From contig NZ_BMND01000012.1 of the NCBI RefSeq assembly GCF_014646275.1, positions 124,001 through 188,000 of the forward strand: a stretch of 64,000 nt of DNA, given 5' to 3'. Shown here one piece after another: positions 36,124-44,031 of the stretch. The notes under the pieces were generated by a model, which was not told the DNA's origin, did not search any database, and worked only from the letters and a program-made list of their open reading frames with translations. Every line of letters starts with the position of its first letter. The stretch's first letter is position 1. Position numbers and translations under genes: made by a program. This DNA comes from Streptomyces kronopolitis (GTDB taxonomy: Bacteria; Actinomycetota; Actinomycetes; Streptomycetales; Streptomycetaceae).

Positions 36124-37527
36124 CTACTTCGCCGACTCGGCGGGCGATGCGCTCAGGACGGGCACTTCGCCCCAGACAGGCAGCTCGCTCTGGTGGAAGA
36201 CGGCCGCGCTGCGCGCACTGGCATGCGCCATGAGGGAGATGACGCTGCCCGAACCTGCCGGCACCATCCTGGCCAAGGCTCCCGCACCACCCTGCGGGGT
36301 GTAGAACATGCCGTAGGACGCATGCCATTCCTCGGTCTCCCCGGACAGCGGGTCCACCACGAGCTCCGACCGCGGCCGCACGCGCTGCTGTACGACGCAC
36401 CCTTCGGCGGCGGCGTTCTCCAGAGCCCGCCGCCACGTCGCGTCGTCCGTCTCCCAGCCCACCACGATGCCGGATCCGCCGCCGCGCGCGTTGGCCTTCA
36501 GGATCAACTGCTCGCGCCGCTCCAGGCATTCGTCGACCAGACCGGTGTCGGTCCGGAGCACATCCGCGCTGATCAGCCGGGTCCAGGGCAGCACCCGGTC
36601 GATGAGACGGCGCTCGTCCTCGCCGAGGCAGCGCCGTCGCGCCGGGTCCGAAAGCAGCGCCATGCAGGCCTTGTTGGCGAACATGTTGCTGGAGAACGGG
36701 GTCCACAGCAGCGTCCCGCCCGCCTGGTGCGCACGCAGCAGGGGCGCGACCAGGTCCCAGCCGTCGGGCTCCCCGGCGATCTGGTCCGGGACGAAGGCGC
36801 GGCAGACCACGTCGATCTTCGCGTCCCCGAGGTAGAGCGCCCCGCCGCGTTCGCGCACGTCGGAGACCTCGGCCAGCAGGATGTCGAAGCCCGCCGAGCG
36901 CAGCGCGGACCGGAAGTTGCGCCAGAGGTCGCCGTAGTCCTTCATACCGCCGCGCCATTCGAGCAGGGCCACCACCGGCTCGCGGCCCGGCGCCACCCGG
37001 GCACCGAAGCGGCGCACCGCCTCCACCACGGCGCGAATGGGATGCACGTAGCCGAGCCGGTTCCGGCGCGCGAAGTCGGCGAAGGCGTCGACCTCCATCA
37101 TCGCCTCGGAGATCTCACTCACCAGGCCCCAGCCGCCGGACTCGCTCCCCAGATTGGTTTCGAGGAGCTTGAACGACGTGCCGTCGTGGTACATGTCGGC
37201 CCGGCCGAAACAGGGTGGCGTCAGGTCACCGAACTGCCGTATCACTTCCCATTGGCCGTCGTCGATGCCGAGCACCGACCGGAATGCCTCCAGGTCGCCG
37301 CCGAACATCCGGTCCGGCAAGGAGAAGATCATTTCGAGGAGATGCCGCAGATCGTCGGCGAACTCGCGCATCTCACGCTCCGCGAAGAAGATGGGCCGGG
37401 CCACATACTCGCCACGCCACGGTGCGAGCGTCGGATAGTCCTTGACGTACTGGGCGACCCTGGGCAAGCCGCTGCCCGGCGTGCGGAACTCCTCGTTGTA
37501 CTGGGCCGTTACCCACTCCGCCGACAT
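36124..37527 (-). CDS. Atypical (circularly-permuted type) ATP-grasp ligase-like protein
   Basis: A 467-residue protein; ATG at 37527 with GGAG upstream. Recognisable blocks are GRADMYHDGTSFKLLETNLG (residues about 150-170, like the substrate block of circularly permuted ATP-grasp/glutathionylspermidine-synthase proteins), WTPFSSNMFANKACMALLSD, RVLPWTRLI, the nucleotide-binding LILKANARGGGSGIVVG and VVQQRV. The order of motifs suggests the ATP-grasp fold in permuted form, forming an amide or peptide bond from a carboxylate and an amine. The substrate is unknown; a Dap-containing peptide or deazaguanine carboxylate are candidates. First gene of the operon with the MFS exporter, behind a copy of the TTGAG direct repeat. 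Confidence 0.65.
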   Translation of the reverse strand: MSAEWVTAQYNEEFRTPGSGLPRVAQYVKDYPTLAPWRGEYVARPIFFAEREMREFADDLRHLLEMIFSLPDRMFGGDLEAFRSVLGIDDGQWEVIRQFGDLTPPCFGRADMYHDGTSFKLLETNLGSESGGWGLVSEISEAMMEVDAFADFARRNRLGYVHPIRAVVEAVRRFGARVAPGREPVVALLEWRGGMKDYGDLWRNFRSALRSAGFDILLAEVSDVRERGGALYLGDAKIDVVCRAFVPDQIAGEPDGWDLVAPLLRAHQAGGTLLWTPFSSNMFANKACMALLSDPARRRCLGEDERRLIDRVLPWTRLISADVLRTDTGLVDECLERREQLILKANARGGGSGIVVGWETDDATWRRALENAAAEGCVVQQRVRPRSELVVDPLSGETEEWHASYGMFYTPQGGAGALARMVPAGSGSVISLMAHASARSAAVFHQSELPVWGEVPVLSASPAESAK

Positions 37528-37602
37528 GCAGTCTCCGCTCCCGCTCGGTGCTGACCGGGCCCCTCGGCCCGCCGCCACCACGCTTTCACCCCGCTCTCCG
37601 CC

Positions 37603-37622
37603 GCGACTCAATTGCGGCTCAA
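37603..37622 (-). promoter_or_regulatory. Direct-repeat element, putative SARP operator
   Basis: On the minus strand TTGAGCCGCAATTGAGTCGC, the same 11-bp-period repeat as at 26488 and 40532. A partial third unit (GAATTGCGGCGC) lies immediately upstream on the minus strand, at 37627-37638. It is about 80 bp from the ATG of the ATP-grasp-like gene. Confidence 0.62.
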
Positions 37623-37675
37623 TTCTGCGCCGCAATTCTCCGTCAACTCCCGCTGTGGACACCGGACATCCTCGT

Positions 37676-37691
37676 GGACACTAGAGTGTCC
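37676..37691 (+). promoter_or_regulatory. Palindrome overlapping a probable -10 of the GNAT gene
   Basis: GGACACTAGAGTGTCC is a perfect 16-bp palindrome whose centre holds TAGAGT, a good -10 hexamer (TANNNT). A second copy of GTGGACA begins 19 bp upstream. This looks like a promoter covered by an operator, about 150 bp before the GNAT start. Confidence 0.45.
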
Positions 37692-37837
37692 GAACACCCG
37701 GAAAAGAAATGGCTCCACAGCCATGGGGTCTTCTGTTCTTCGGTCGGTCATCACCGGCACAAGTTGTTCGGCACACTCAGCGTCCGACCGCGCGGCGAAC
37801 TCGCGGGCACGGTCGGGCGGAGACAAGGGGAGGCGCC

Positions 37838-38986
37838 ATGACGGTCACCACGGATACTTTCGCCGACGCGCTCGGCGGGCTCGGGGACGCCGAGTGGGAC
37901 CGGCTCGCCGGCGACAGGTTCTACTCGTCGGCGCTGTGGCTGCGGGTGTGCGCCCTCGAGCCCGGGGCGGTCTCCGGCGGACTGCACGTGGCCACCCCGG
38001 GCGGCGGCCGGGCCGCGATCCCGGTGGCGGCGGTGACCGACGAGCCCACCCCCGACCTGCGGTGGCACGAGCTGCTGACCGCGCGCGGCCTGCCGGCGCC
38101 CGAGCCGGGCGGCCTGCTCGTCGGCCAGCGCCGCGGCTACCTGGCGCACCTGCTGACCGGTGCGGGAACGGATCGCACCGAGGCCGCCGCCGAGGTGCTC
38201 GACGCGGTCCGCGCGCTGCGCTCCCCCCTGCACGAGGAGACCAGCATCTCCCGCGTGGCGATGTACCTGACCACCCAGGACGTGGGGGCGCTGCGCGCGG
38301 CGGGGGTGCGGACCGCGCCGGTCGCGCTGACGACCGACGCCTGGATCGAGGTCCCGCCCGGGGGCTACCCCGCCTGGCTGGAATCGCTGTCGGGGCGTCG
38401 GGCCCGCAGTGTCCGCAGCGAGGTGCGGAGGTTCGAGAAGGCCGGATACGAGCTGGAGCACCGGACGCTCACCGAGTCCTGGCAGGACGTCGCCCGGCTG
38501 CTGGCGCGTTCGCTCCTCCGCTACGGCAGGACGGTCGAGGTGGCCCCGATGGCCGAGTCGTTCCGCATCCAGGGTGAGCTCGCCGGCCCGCGGGCCCAAG
38601 TGGTGCTGTGTGCGCGCCCCGGCGAACCGCCCGTCGGCTTCTGCCTGTACTACCGGGTCGGTGACACCGTGTACCTGCGGGCGCACGGCCTTGATCACGA
38701 CCGGCTCGTCTCAGCCGCCGAGTACTTCAACGTCACCTACTACATGGCGGCGCGGCTCCCGGGGGTGCGCCGGCTGCACGCGGGCGCCGGGACCGCGGAG
38801 GGAAAGGCGCTGCGCGGCGCGTCGCTCCGGCCGCTGTGGCTGCTGGACCTGTCCGAGGACAGCCCGCTGACCGGGTACGACGAGGAGATCCGCGCGCACA
38901 ACCGCGCCCTGCTCGCCGGCCTGCGCGACTCCTCGCCCGTGGTGTCCGCCGCCCTGGACGGCGAGCTCTGGGGACCGTACTGCTGA
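37838..38986 (+). CDS. GNAT-family protein of the CelD/BcsL-FemX type
   Basis: A 382-residue protein; ATG at 37838 preceded by GGGGAGG. The C-terminal half (about 170-340) has the GNAT pattern used by CelD/FemAB-like proteins: WLESLSGRRARSVRSEVRRF, GYELEHRTL, PVGFCLYYRVGDTVYLRAHG and AAEYFNVTYYMAARLPGV. FemX-type relatives in nucleoside-peptide pathways transfer an amino acid from aminoacyl-tRNA; others acylate with acyl-CoA. Either would add a unit to the NRPS or ligase product. It is monocistronic, facing a hairpin terminator at 39017. Confidence 0.75.
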   Translation: MTVTTDTFADALGGLGDAEWDRLAGDRFYSSALWLRVCALEPGAVSGGLHVATPGGGRAAIPVAAVTDEPTPDLRWHELLTARGLPAPEPGGLLVGQRRGYLAHLLTGAGTDRTEAAAEVLDAVRALRSPLHEETSISRVAMYLTTQDVGALRAAGVRTAPVALTTDAWIEVPPGGYPAWLESLSGRRARSVRSEVRRFEKAGYELEHRTLTESWQDVARLLARSLLRYGRTVEVAPMAESFRIQGELAGPRAQVVLCARPGEPPVGFCLYYRVGDTVYLRAHGLDHDRLVSAAEYFNVTYYMAARLPGVRRLHAGAGTAEGKALRGASLRPLWLLDLSEDSPLTGYDEEIRAHNRALLAGLRDSSPVVSAALDGELWGPYC

Positions 38987-39016
38987 GGCCGGCCGCCGTC
39001 GCGGGACGGGGTCCGC

Positions 39017-39043
39017 GGGGCCGGCCGGTGTCCGGCCGGCCCC
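39017..39043. terminator. Bidirectional hairpin between GNAT and oxygenase genes
   Basis: A 12-bp perfect stem (GGGGCCGGCCGG at 39017-39028 with CCGGCCGGCCCC at 39032-39043) and a 3-nt loop, between converging genes. Confidence 0.65.
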
Positions 39044-39229
39044 ACCGCCGTCCACCCGGTGGCCGGGGCGGGTGCGTCCCCTCGGTCCTCGGGCACCGCA
39101 CCGTGGGCATCGCCAGGGCCCGCCTCCCCCGTCGAGCTTCCCCGGCCTCGTACGAAGCCGGCACACGCTCGCGGAGAGGCGGGCCCTGGAGGTCTGCGGC
39201 GGCCGCTCACACCGCCGGCCCGGCCGGCC

Positions 39230-40066
39230 TCAGGTCCAACTCACGACCGTTTGGGGATCGGTGAATCCCATGATGAAGGACACCGTCGTGCGGTTGCCGG
39301 CGTTGGCGTCCACCGCGTGGACGAAGGCACCGTTGAAGGCGTAGACGTCGCCCTCCCGGATGTCCAGGCGCAGTTCGTCGAAGTCCGCCAGGTCTTCGGC
39401 CTGATAGGGCAGTCCCGTCAGCTCGATGCCGAGCGAGCGCCGGGTCGCGTCGTCGGGGCGGAGGTTCCAGATCACCAGCCGTCCCCCGGCCGTGTGCTCG
39501 GTGCACATGTTCACCGCGCAGATCTGGTGGTCCAGGACCCGCTGGATCTCGAAGTCGTGCTGACGCGGGTCCTTGCACTGCGCCTCGTCCTCGTGCGGGT
39601 CGAGGGAGAAGTCGCCCGCCTTGTCCCACGCGCGGATCAGCGCGGCGCACGCCGAACGGCCGTTCATCCGCGCCACCCGCAGGGCCGCGCCCTCCCGCCG
39701 CAGGGCCTCGTCCACGCCGTCACGGAACACGTGCCAGGGCGAGTCCGGGGCGTCGATCACTTCCTGGACGTGCTCGGCGACCGCGGCGGACTCGTCGAGG
39801 TAGGTGTCGACGTCCTTGTTCCAGTGGTAGGCGCCGACGTAGTGCGAGGGCTCGCCCTCGCGGTGCTGCCGGGCCGGGCTGGCCCAGAAGCGCTCGGTCA
39901 GGCTCTTGCGCGCCGCCGGAGGTATGACGTCCCGGAAGATCACTCCCAGCCTGCGGCCGTGCAGGACGTCCAGAACGAGCTCGTAGTCCAGTTCGCTACG
40001 CTCCTCGAAGCGGAAGAACTCCGGATCGGCCTGCTGTCCGCTCAACCGCGTCGTGCTCTGCTGCAT
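39230..40066 (-). CDS. 2OG-Fe(II) dioxygenase
   Basis: A 278-residue protein from the ATG at 40066. The iron triad is seen as His158-x-Asp160 (DPHEDEAQ) and His250 (GAFVHAVD), with Arg259 (GNRTTVSF) placed to bind 2-oxoglutarate. The double-stranded beta-helix pattern is present (VNMCTEHTAGGRLVIWNLRP, LDIREGDVYAFNG). It probably hydroxylates an amino acid or peptide in the cluster pathway. Its promoter appears to be the one carried by the decayed sbnA copy upstream (40311-40535). No other gene lies in this transcript. Confidence 0.85.
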   Translation of the reverse strand: MQQSTTRLSGQQADPEFFRFEERSELDYELVLDVLHGRRLGVIFRDVIPPAARKSLTERFWASPARQHREGEPSHYVGAYHWNKDVDTYLDESAAVAEHVQEVIDAPDSPWHVFRDGVDEALRREGAALRVARMNGRSACAALIRAWDKAGDFSLDPHEDEAQCKDPRQHDFEIQRVLDHQICAVNMCTEHTAGGRLVIWNLRPDDATRRSLGIELTGLPYQAEDLADFDELRLDIREGDVYAFNGAFVHAVDANAGNRTTVSFIMGFTDPQTVVSWT

Positions 40067-40310
40067 CTCTTCTCTCTCTTTCACTTGTACACCACTGCTC
40101 TCACGGGGCCCGGGGCGGGGAGAAGGCCGGCGGCTCTTTCCCCCGGGCCCCGGACGCGGAGTGCGGCGCAAAACAGGCCGGGCTCCCGAACGCGCAACTC
40201 GCCGGTGGTGACGCACTTCTGCGCGTCACGGCCGTCCGGAGAGGCATACTGGCCGGCCCGGCGGAACTCCCTCGACCGAATTCCTTTTCCGGAATCCATG
40301 GGGCCGGGTT

Positions 40311-40483
40311 CCGACGATCCATGGTGCCGAGCGGTCTGTGCCACCTGCGGCGGGATATCAGAATGCGAGCGCGGCCACGAGGTCGCACTGCGCTTCCGCC
40401 AGGGGAATCAGCGGGTTTCTCGCGAGTCTCTCGCGGAGGTGCTCTGCCCTTTCGAGGGACGTATCAGCGTGCCTGTGGAGCAT
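40311..40483 (-). pseudogene. Decayed copy of the 5' end of sbnA
   Basis: Reading from an ATG at 40483 the frame gives MLHRHADTSLERAEHLRERL, ARNPLIPLAEAQCDLVAALA, F, then a TGA at 40358-40360, and after it YPAAGGTDRSAPWIV. The intact gene at 26537 begins MLHRRADQFVIERARQIRRG, LTETPLIPLADERCDLVVKL and later GSTKDRSALWIL. The homology is clear over about 57 codons, the catalytic lysine is lost, and the rest of the gene is absent. The 52 bp before the ATG match those before sbnA at 43 positions. It is a duplicated and degraded promoter plus gene start. Confidence 0.88.
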
Positions 40484-40512
40484 GCGCCGAGTCTGGCACG
40501 CATGCGGCCGGG

Positions 40513-40532
40513 GCGGCTCAATCGCGGCTCAA
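40513..40532 (-). promoter_or_regulatory. Direct-repeat element, putative SARP operator in front of the oxygenase gene
   Basis: On the minus strand TTGAGCCGCGATTGAGCCGC, at exactly the same distance (52 bp from the first base of the flanking CAC to the ATG) from the sbnA remnant as the element before intact sbnA. It has stayed intact while the coding part decayed, which suggests that it still drives the downstream oxygenase gene. Confidence 0.62.
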
Positions 40533-40566
40533 GTGCGACGCACAGGATTGTCGGGCAAAAGAAAAG

Positions 40567-40606
40567 GGCTGTTCGACCGTCCACGGCCGTGGACGGTCGA
40601 ACAGCC
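40567..40606 (-). terminator. Intrinsic terminator: perfect 40-nt palindrome with T tract
   Basis: The 40 bases from GGCTGTTCGACCGTCCACGG onward are a perfect inverted repeat (20-bp arms, no unpaired bases except the turn). On the minus strand it is followed by CCTTTTCTTTTG, a U-rich tract rare in this genome. It ends the SARP/ATP-grasp transcript and shields the downstream operator. Confidence 0.88.
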
Positions 40607-40661
40607 TTCAGGCCCACGAGCAGGGCCGGGTCGCCACGGTGCGGTGCGCCGTGGCGTGTGC

Positions 40662-41930
40662 TCAGTCCTGCTCCTCGTACTCGACGTACAGCGTCCGGGC
40701 CAGGTGCTCGCGGTACGCCTCGGCCTCGGCGTCCGACCCGTGGCGGGAGAGGACGATCACCGGGTATCCGGAGAAGTCCGGGTAGGGGCGCAACACCGCG
40801 CCGGGGCCCGTGGTCTGCACCAGGTAGTCCACCCGCGGGTCGGCGCGCACCGAGTCCAGGCCGTGTATCTGCTTGATCCGTCCGCCGCTTCCGACCGGCA
40901 CCTGAAAGGCCGCCGCGTGACCGGCCGGCACCGGCTCCTGACCCCAGCACAGCGGTTCCCGGCCGAGGTGGATGCGCAGCGCGTCGACGGCCATGTCGAT
41001 CCCGCTGCCGACGTGGGCGAGGTGGGCCATGTAGCCCCCGCCGCCGATGCGCGCGCCCATCTCCAGCAGCACCGGGCGCACCCCGCCGACCAGCCGCAGC
41101 TCGGTGTGCGTGGTGCCTTCCGTGACACCGAAGGCGTGGTGGGCGCCGATCACCTCCGCCTCGACCGCGGCGAGTATCTCGGCGGGCAGCTGGGCGGGCG
41201 CCCGCAGCGTGGTCTCCTGGAAGTAGGGCCCCGTCAGCTCGCCCTTCCAGCTGACCGCGCAGACCCGTACCTGCCCGTGGTACACGAGGGATTCGGCGGA
41301 GATCTCCGGACCGTCGAGGTACTCCTCGACCAGCACGCCGGCTTCCGGGGCCAGGCCGTCGTCGGCGCCCACATGGGCCTCGACGAGCTTCCAGGTGTGG
41401 GCCACGGCCTGTTCGAGGGCGTCCTTGTCGTCCACCCGGATCACGCCGAAGCTGGAGTGGCCGTTCGCCGGCTTGACCACGACGGGGAACCGCAGGCTCA
41501 GCGCCTCGGTCCAGTCGTCCAGTTCCTCGACGACCACGAAGCCGGGCGCCCCCAGCCCGGCCTCCCGCAGGTGCCGGCGCATGCTGCGCTTGTCGCGCAC
41601 CGCGGTCGCCGCCTCCTCGGTCAGGCCGGGCAGGCCCAGCTCCCCGGCGGCGCGCGCCACGAACGGCACGGCCTGCTCGTTGCCCGCCATGATCCCGTCG
41701 AAGGGCTCCTGCCGGTAGCGGTCGGCGAGCGCGGCCAGCGCGGCCTCCGCGTTGCCCTCGATGTCCAGCGGCAGCACTTCGACCACCGCGGCGGCCCGCC
41801 GGGCGGACTCCTCCGTGTCGTCCCCCCGGGGGACGAGGATCACGTCGATGCCGGCCCGCTCGGCGGCCTCGAACACCCAGGGGAACGTGGACAGTTGGCC
41901 GACGAGGACGAGCTTCGGGCGTGGTGACAT
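40662..41930 (-). CDS. ATP-grasp carboxylate-amine ligase
   Basis: A 422-residue ATP-grasp protein; ATG at 41930 with GGAG 6 nt upstream. Motifs run in the classical order: PreATP-like start (KLVLVGQLSTFPWVFEAAER), ATP-binding lysine block VVVKPANGHSSFGVIRVDDK, the VEEYLDGPEISAES block, and the metal-binding ELRLVGGVRPVLLEMGARIGGG. It belongs to the group of amino-acid/peptide ligases such as BacD and DdaF, which activate a carboxylate as acyl phosphate and join it to an amine. With Dap made in the cluster, a Dap amide is one likely product. Co-transcribed with the upstream SARP gene. Confidence 0.9.
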   Translation of the reverse strand: MSPRPKLVLVGQLSTFPWVFEAAERAGIDVILVPRGDDTEESARRAAAVVEVLPLDIEGNAEAALAALADRYRQEPFDGIMAGNEQAVPFVARAAGELGLPGLTEEAATAVRDKRSMRRHLREAGLGAPGFVVVEELDDWTEALSLRFPVVVKPANGHSSFGVIRVDDKDALEQAVAHTWKLVEAHVGADDGLAPEAGVLVEEYLDGPEISAESLVYHGQVRVCAVSWKGELTGPYFQETTLRAPAQLPAEILAAVEAEVIGAHHAFGVTEGTTHTELRLVGGVRPVLLEMGARIGGGGYMAHLAHVGSGIDMAVDALRIHLGREPLCWGQEPVPAGHAAAFQVPVGSGGRIKQIHGLDSVRADPRVDYLVQTTGPGAVLRPYPDFSGYPVIVLSRHGSDAEAEAYREHLARTLYVEYEEQD

Positions 41931-42086
41931 GCGGTTCTCCAAGATTTCGGCTGCGTAGGGGGTCTGCACTGCGGAACGCCTCGCCGCTGAGCTGGGCGTT
42001 GGGCCCCGATCCGGCGGGGCGGCGGCCCGCGCGACGCGCCGGCGACGCGCGGCACGGCGGGCATGATGGTCCTGGCGCCTCGACCG

Positions 42087-43919
42087 TCAGGCGGAGCACA
42101 TGACGGGCGCGCTGCTCGGCCGCACCGCGAACGGGCGGGTCCCCAGCTCCCATGCGTAGGAGAACCGGCCGTCCACGCACGGGTGCTGCGCGCGCAGCAG
42201 GTAGCTCTCCGCCAGCTCCTCCAGGAGGTCCTCGGCCCGCTGGCCGCTGATCCCGAGGGTCGTCGCGACCAGCGCCGGGGTGAGCCGGTCGGGGACCCCG
42301 GGAGACAGCAGCGCGTGCGCCAGGGGCCGCATCTCGGCGGGCAGCGCCGCGAACGTCCGGTCGAACCCGGCCCGCACGCCCAGCGCGTCGCCGTCGGCGC
42401 CCCCGGACGCGAGGACCCAGGCGGTGGCCTGCCGGGCCGTCCAGTGCGGGCGGCGGCGCAGCTGCGCGGCGACCGCGAAGAGCACGCCCGGCAGCCCCCG
42501 GCACAACCGGGCCAGCCGTCGCAGCCCCTCCGGGTCCATGGTGCTCCAGTGGCTCGGCACGGAGGACGCCAGCAGGTGCAGACAGTCATCGAAGGGCAGT
42601 CCGGCCAGTTCGACGTGGACCGCGGACGAGGAGACGAACAGCCGCCGTCGGCTGCCGATCACCACGCCGCAGCCGGTGCCGGACGGCAGCAGCGGCGTCA
42701 CGTCCCGTACGTCGCACACGTCGTCGAGCACCACCAGGACGCGCAGCTCGGCCGTCCAGGTACGGAACAGCAGGCTCAGGTCGTTCGTGCCCAGGCGCAG
42801 CTGCTCCTCCGTCGCGCCGAGCCCGCGCAGGAACGAGCGGAGGATCTCGGCGGACCGCACCCGCCGGCCGGCGCCGTCCCGCAGCCGCGCGTAGAGCCGT
42901 CCGTCGGGGTAGTGGCCGCTCACCTGATGCGCGGCGTGCAGGCACAGCTCGCTCTTCCCGGTGCCGGGGGCGCCGCCGACGATCACGAGCGGCCGGTCCT
43001 CGCGCGCCGGGCCGGCCAGCGCGGCGGTCAGGCGCGCCAGCTGGCCGGCGCGTCCGGCCAGCCGCTCGCGCGGGGCGGGCAGGTGGCAGGGCGCCCGGGT
43101 GGCGGCGGTCACGGCCGTGAGCCGCCCGGCGGGACGCAGCAGCGCCTCGTTCGAGGTGAGTACGGCCGTGTGCAGGGACTGGAGCTGGGGCGAGGGGTCG
43201 AGACCGAGCTCGGCGGCGATCCGCTCGCGGGCCCGCCGGTAGACCTGGAGCGCCTCCGCCCGCCGGTCCATGCGGTAGAGGGCCGTCATCAGATTGCCCT
43301 GGGTCCGCTCGTCCGTCGGCTCCCGCCCGGCCATCGAGGTGAGTTCGGCGAGTACCTCGTGGTGCCGGCCGAGGTGCAGGTCGGATTCGATCCGCAGGTG
43401 GTGTGCGCTGGTGCGCAACTCCTTCAGGCGCAGCGCCTCGGCCCGCAGGGCGGGTCCCTTGCGTACGTCGACCAGGGCGTCGTCCCGCCACAGCCGCAGT
43501 GCCGCGGCGGCCGTGTCGCGGGCGCGGGCGAAGTCCTCGTCACGGAACTCGGCCCGGGCCCGGTCGAGCAGCGGCTCGCACCGGAAGACGTCCACGTGGT
43601 CGGCGGGCAGCGACAGCTGGTAGCCGCCGTCGACCGTGCCCAGCAGCGGCCCGGCCGCCCGCACCGCGCCGCCGCTCCTCGGATTGCCGAGCGAGAAGCG
43701 CTTCCTGAGCTGGTACACATACGTCTGCAACGCGGTGTGCGCGCTGGCCGGCGGGGAGTCGTTCCACAGCTCGTCCATGAGTTGCTCGAAGGGCACCACC
43801 CGGCCCGCGTTCAGCACGAGCATTGCCAGGGTCTGACGTACTTTCTGGGCGGCCGGCGCCAGGTCGACGCGGTCATCGTCCCCGTAGGCCTGGAGCGGCC
43901 CGAGAAGGTTGATTCTCAT
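42087..43919 (-). CDS. SARP-family transcriptional activator with NB-ARC domain
   Basis: A 610-residue protein. Residues 1-100 are the OmpR-type winged helix of SARPs (MRINLLGPLQAYGDDDRVDL, RQTLAMLVLNAGRVV, LQTYVYQLRKRF), about 105-250 the bacterial transcriptional activation domain (BTAD), and about 290-600 an NB-ARC-type ATPase with P-loop GGAPGTGKSEL (315-325) and the Walker-B-like VLVVLDDVCDV. No TPR repeats follow. Such regulators bind 11-bp-spaced direct repeats, and the TTGAG(C/T)CGC elements in this cluster are candidate sites. It is transcribed with the ATP-grasp gene. Confidence 0.92.
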   Translation of the reverse strand: MRINLLGPLQAYGDDDRVDLAPAAQKVRQTLAMLVLNAGRVVPFEQLMDELWNDSPPASAHTALQTYVYQLRKRFSLGNPRSGGAVRAAGPLLGTVDGGYQLSLPADHVDVFRCEPLLDRARAEFRDEDFARARDTAAAALRLWRDDALVDVRKGPALRAEALRLKELRTSAHHLRIESDLHLGRHHEVLAELTSMAGREPTDERTQGNLMTALYRMDRRAEALQVYRRARERIAAELGLDPSPQLQSLHTAVLTSNEALLRPAGRLTAVTAATRAPCHLPAPRERLAGRAGQLARLTAALAGPAREDRPLVIVGGAPGTGKSELCLHAAHQVSGHYPDGRLYARLRDGAGRRVRSAEILRSFLRGLGATEEQLRLGTNDLSLLFRTWTAELRVLVVLDDVCDVRDVTPLLPSGTGCGVVIGSRRRLFVSSSAVHVELAGLPFDDCLHLLASSVPSHWSTMDPEGLRRLARLCRGLPGVLFAVAAQLRRRPHWTARQATAWVLASGGADGDALGVRAGFDRTFAALPAEMRPLAHALLSPGVPDRLTPALVATTLGISGQRAEDLLEELAESYLLRAQHPCVDGRFSYAWELGTRPFAVRPSSAPVMCSA

Positions 43920-44031
43920 GAAATTCGCCCTGTCTCATGTTCGTTCGGTCCTCGTCGCACCGGCCGGCGAAGCCACCGCCCGGACCCGGCCACCGGATCC
44001 GGGCGGTGCGAAGGCGCCCGGCCGCCCGGTG

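Larger units (their letters stand above)
37528..37837. other. Divergent promoter region inside the cluster
   Basis: Separates the ATP-grasp/MFS operon (minus) from the GNAT gene (plus). It contains the TTGAG direct repeat (37603-37622) and a palindrome with a good -10 hexamer (37676-37691). Confidence 0.6.
40067..40661. other. Region holding the sbnA remnant, an operator and a terminator
   Basis: About 600 bp between the oxygenase and ATP-grasp genes, both on the minus strand. From right to left it contains the terminator of the ATP-grasp transcript (40567-40606), the direct-repeat operator (40513-40532) and the broken sbnA copy (40311-40483). About 240 bp more lead to the oxygenase start. 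Confidence 0.7.
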
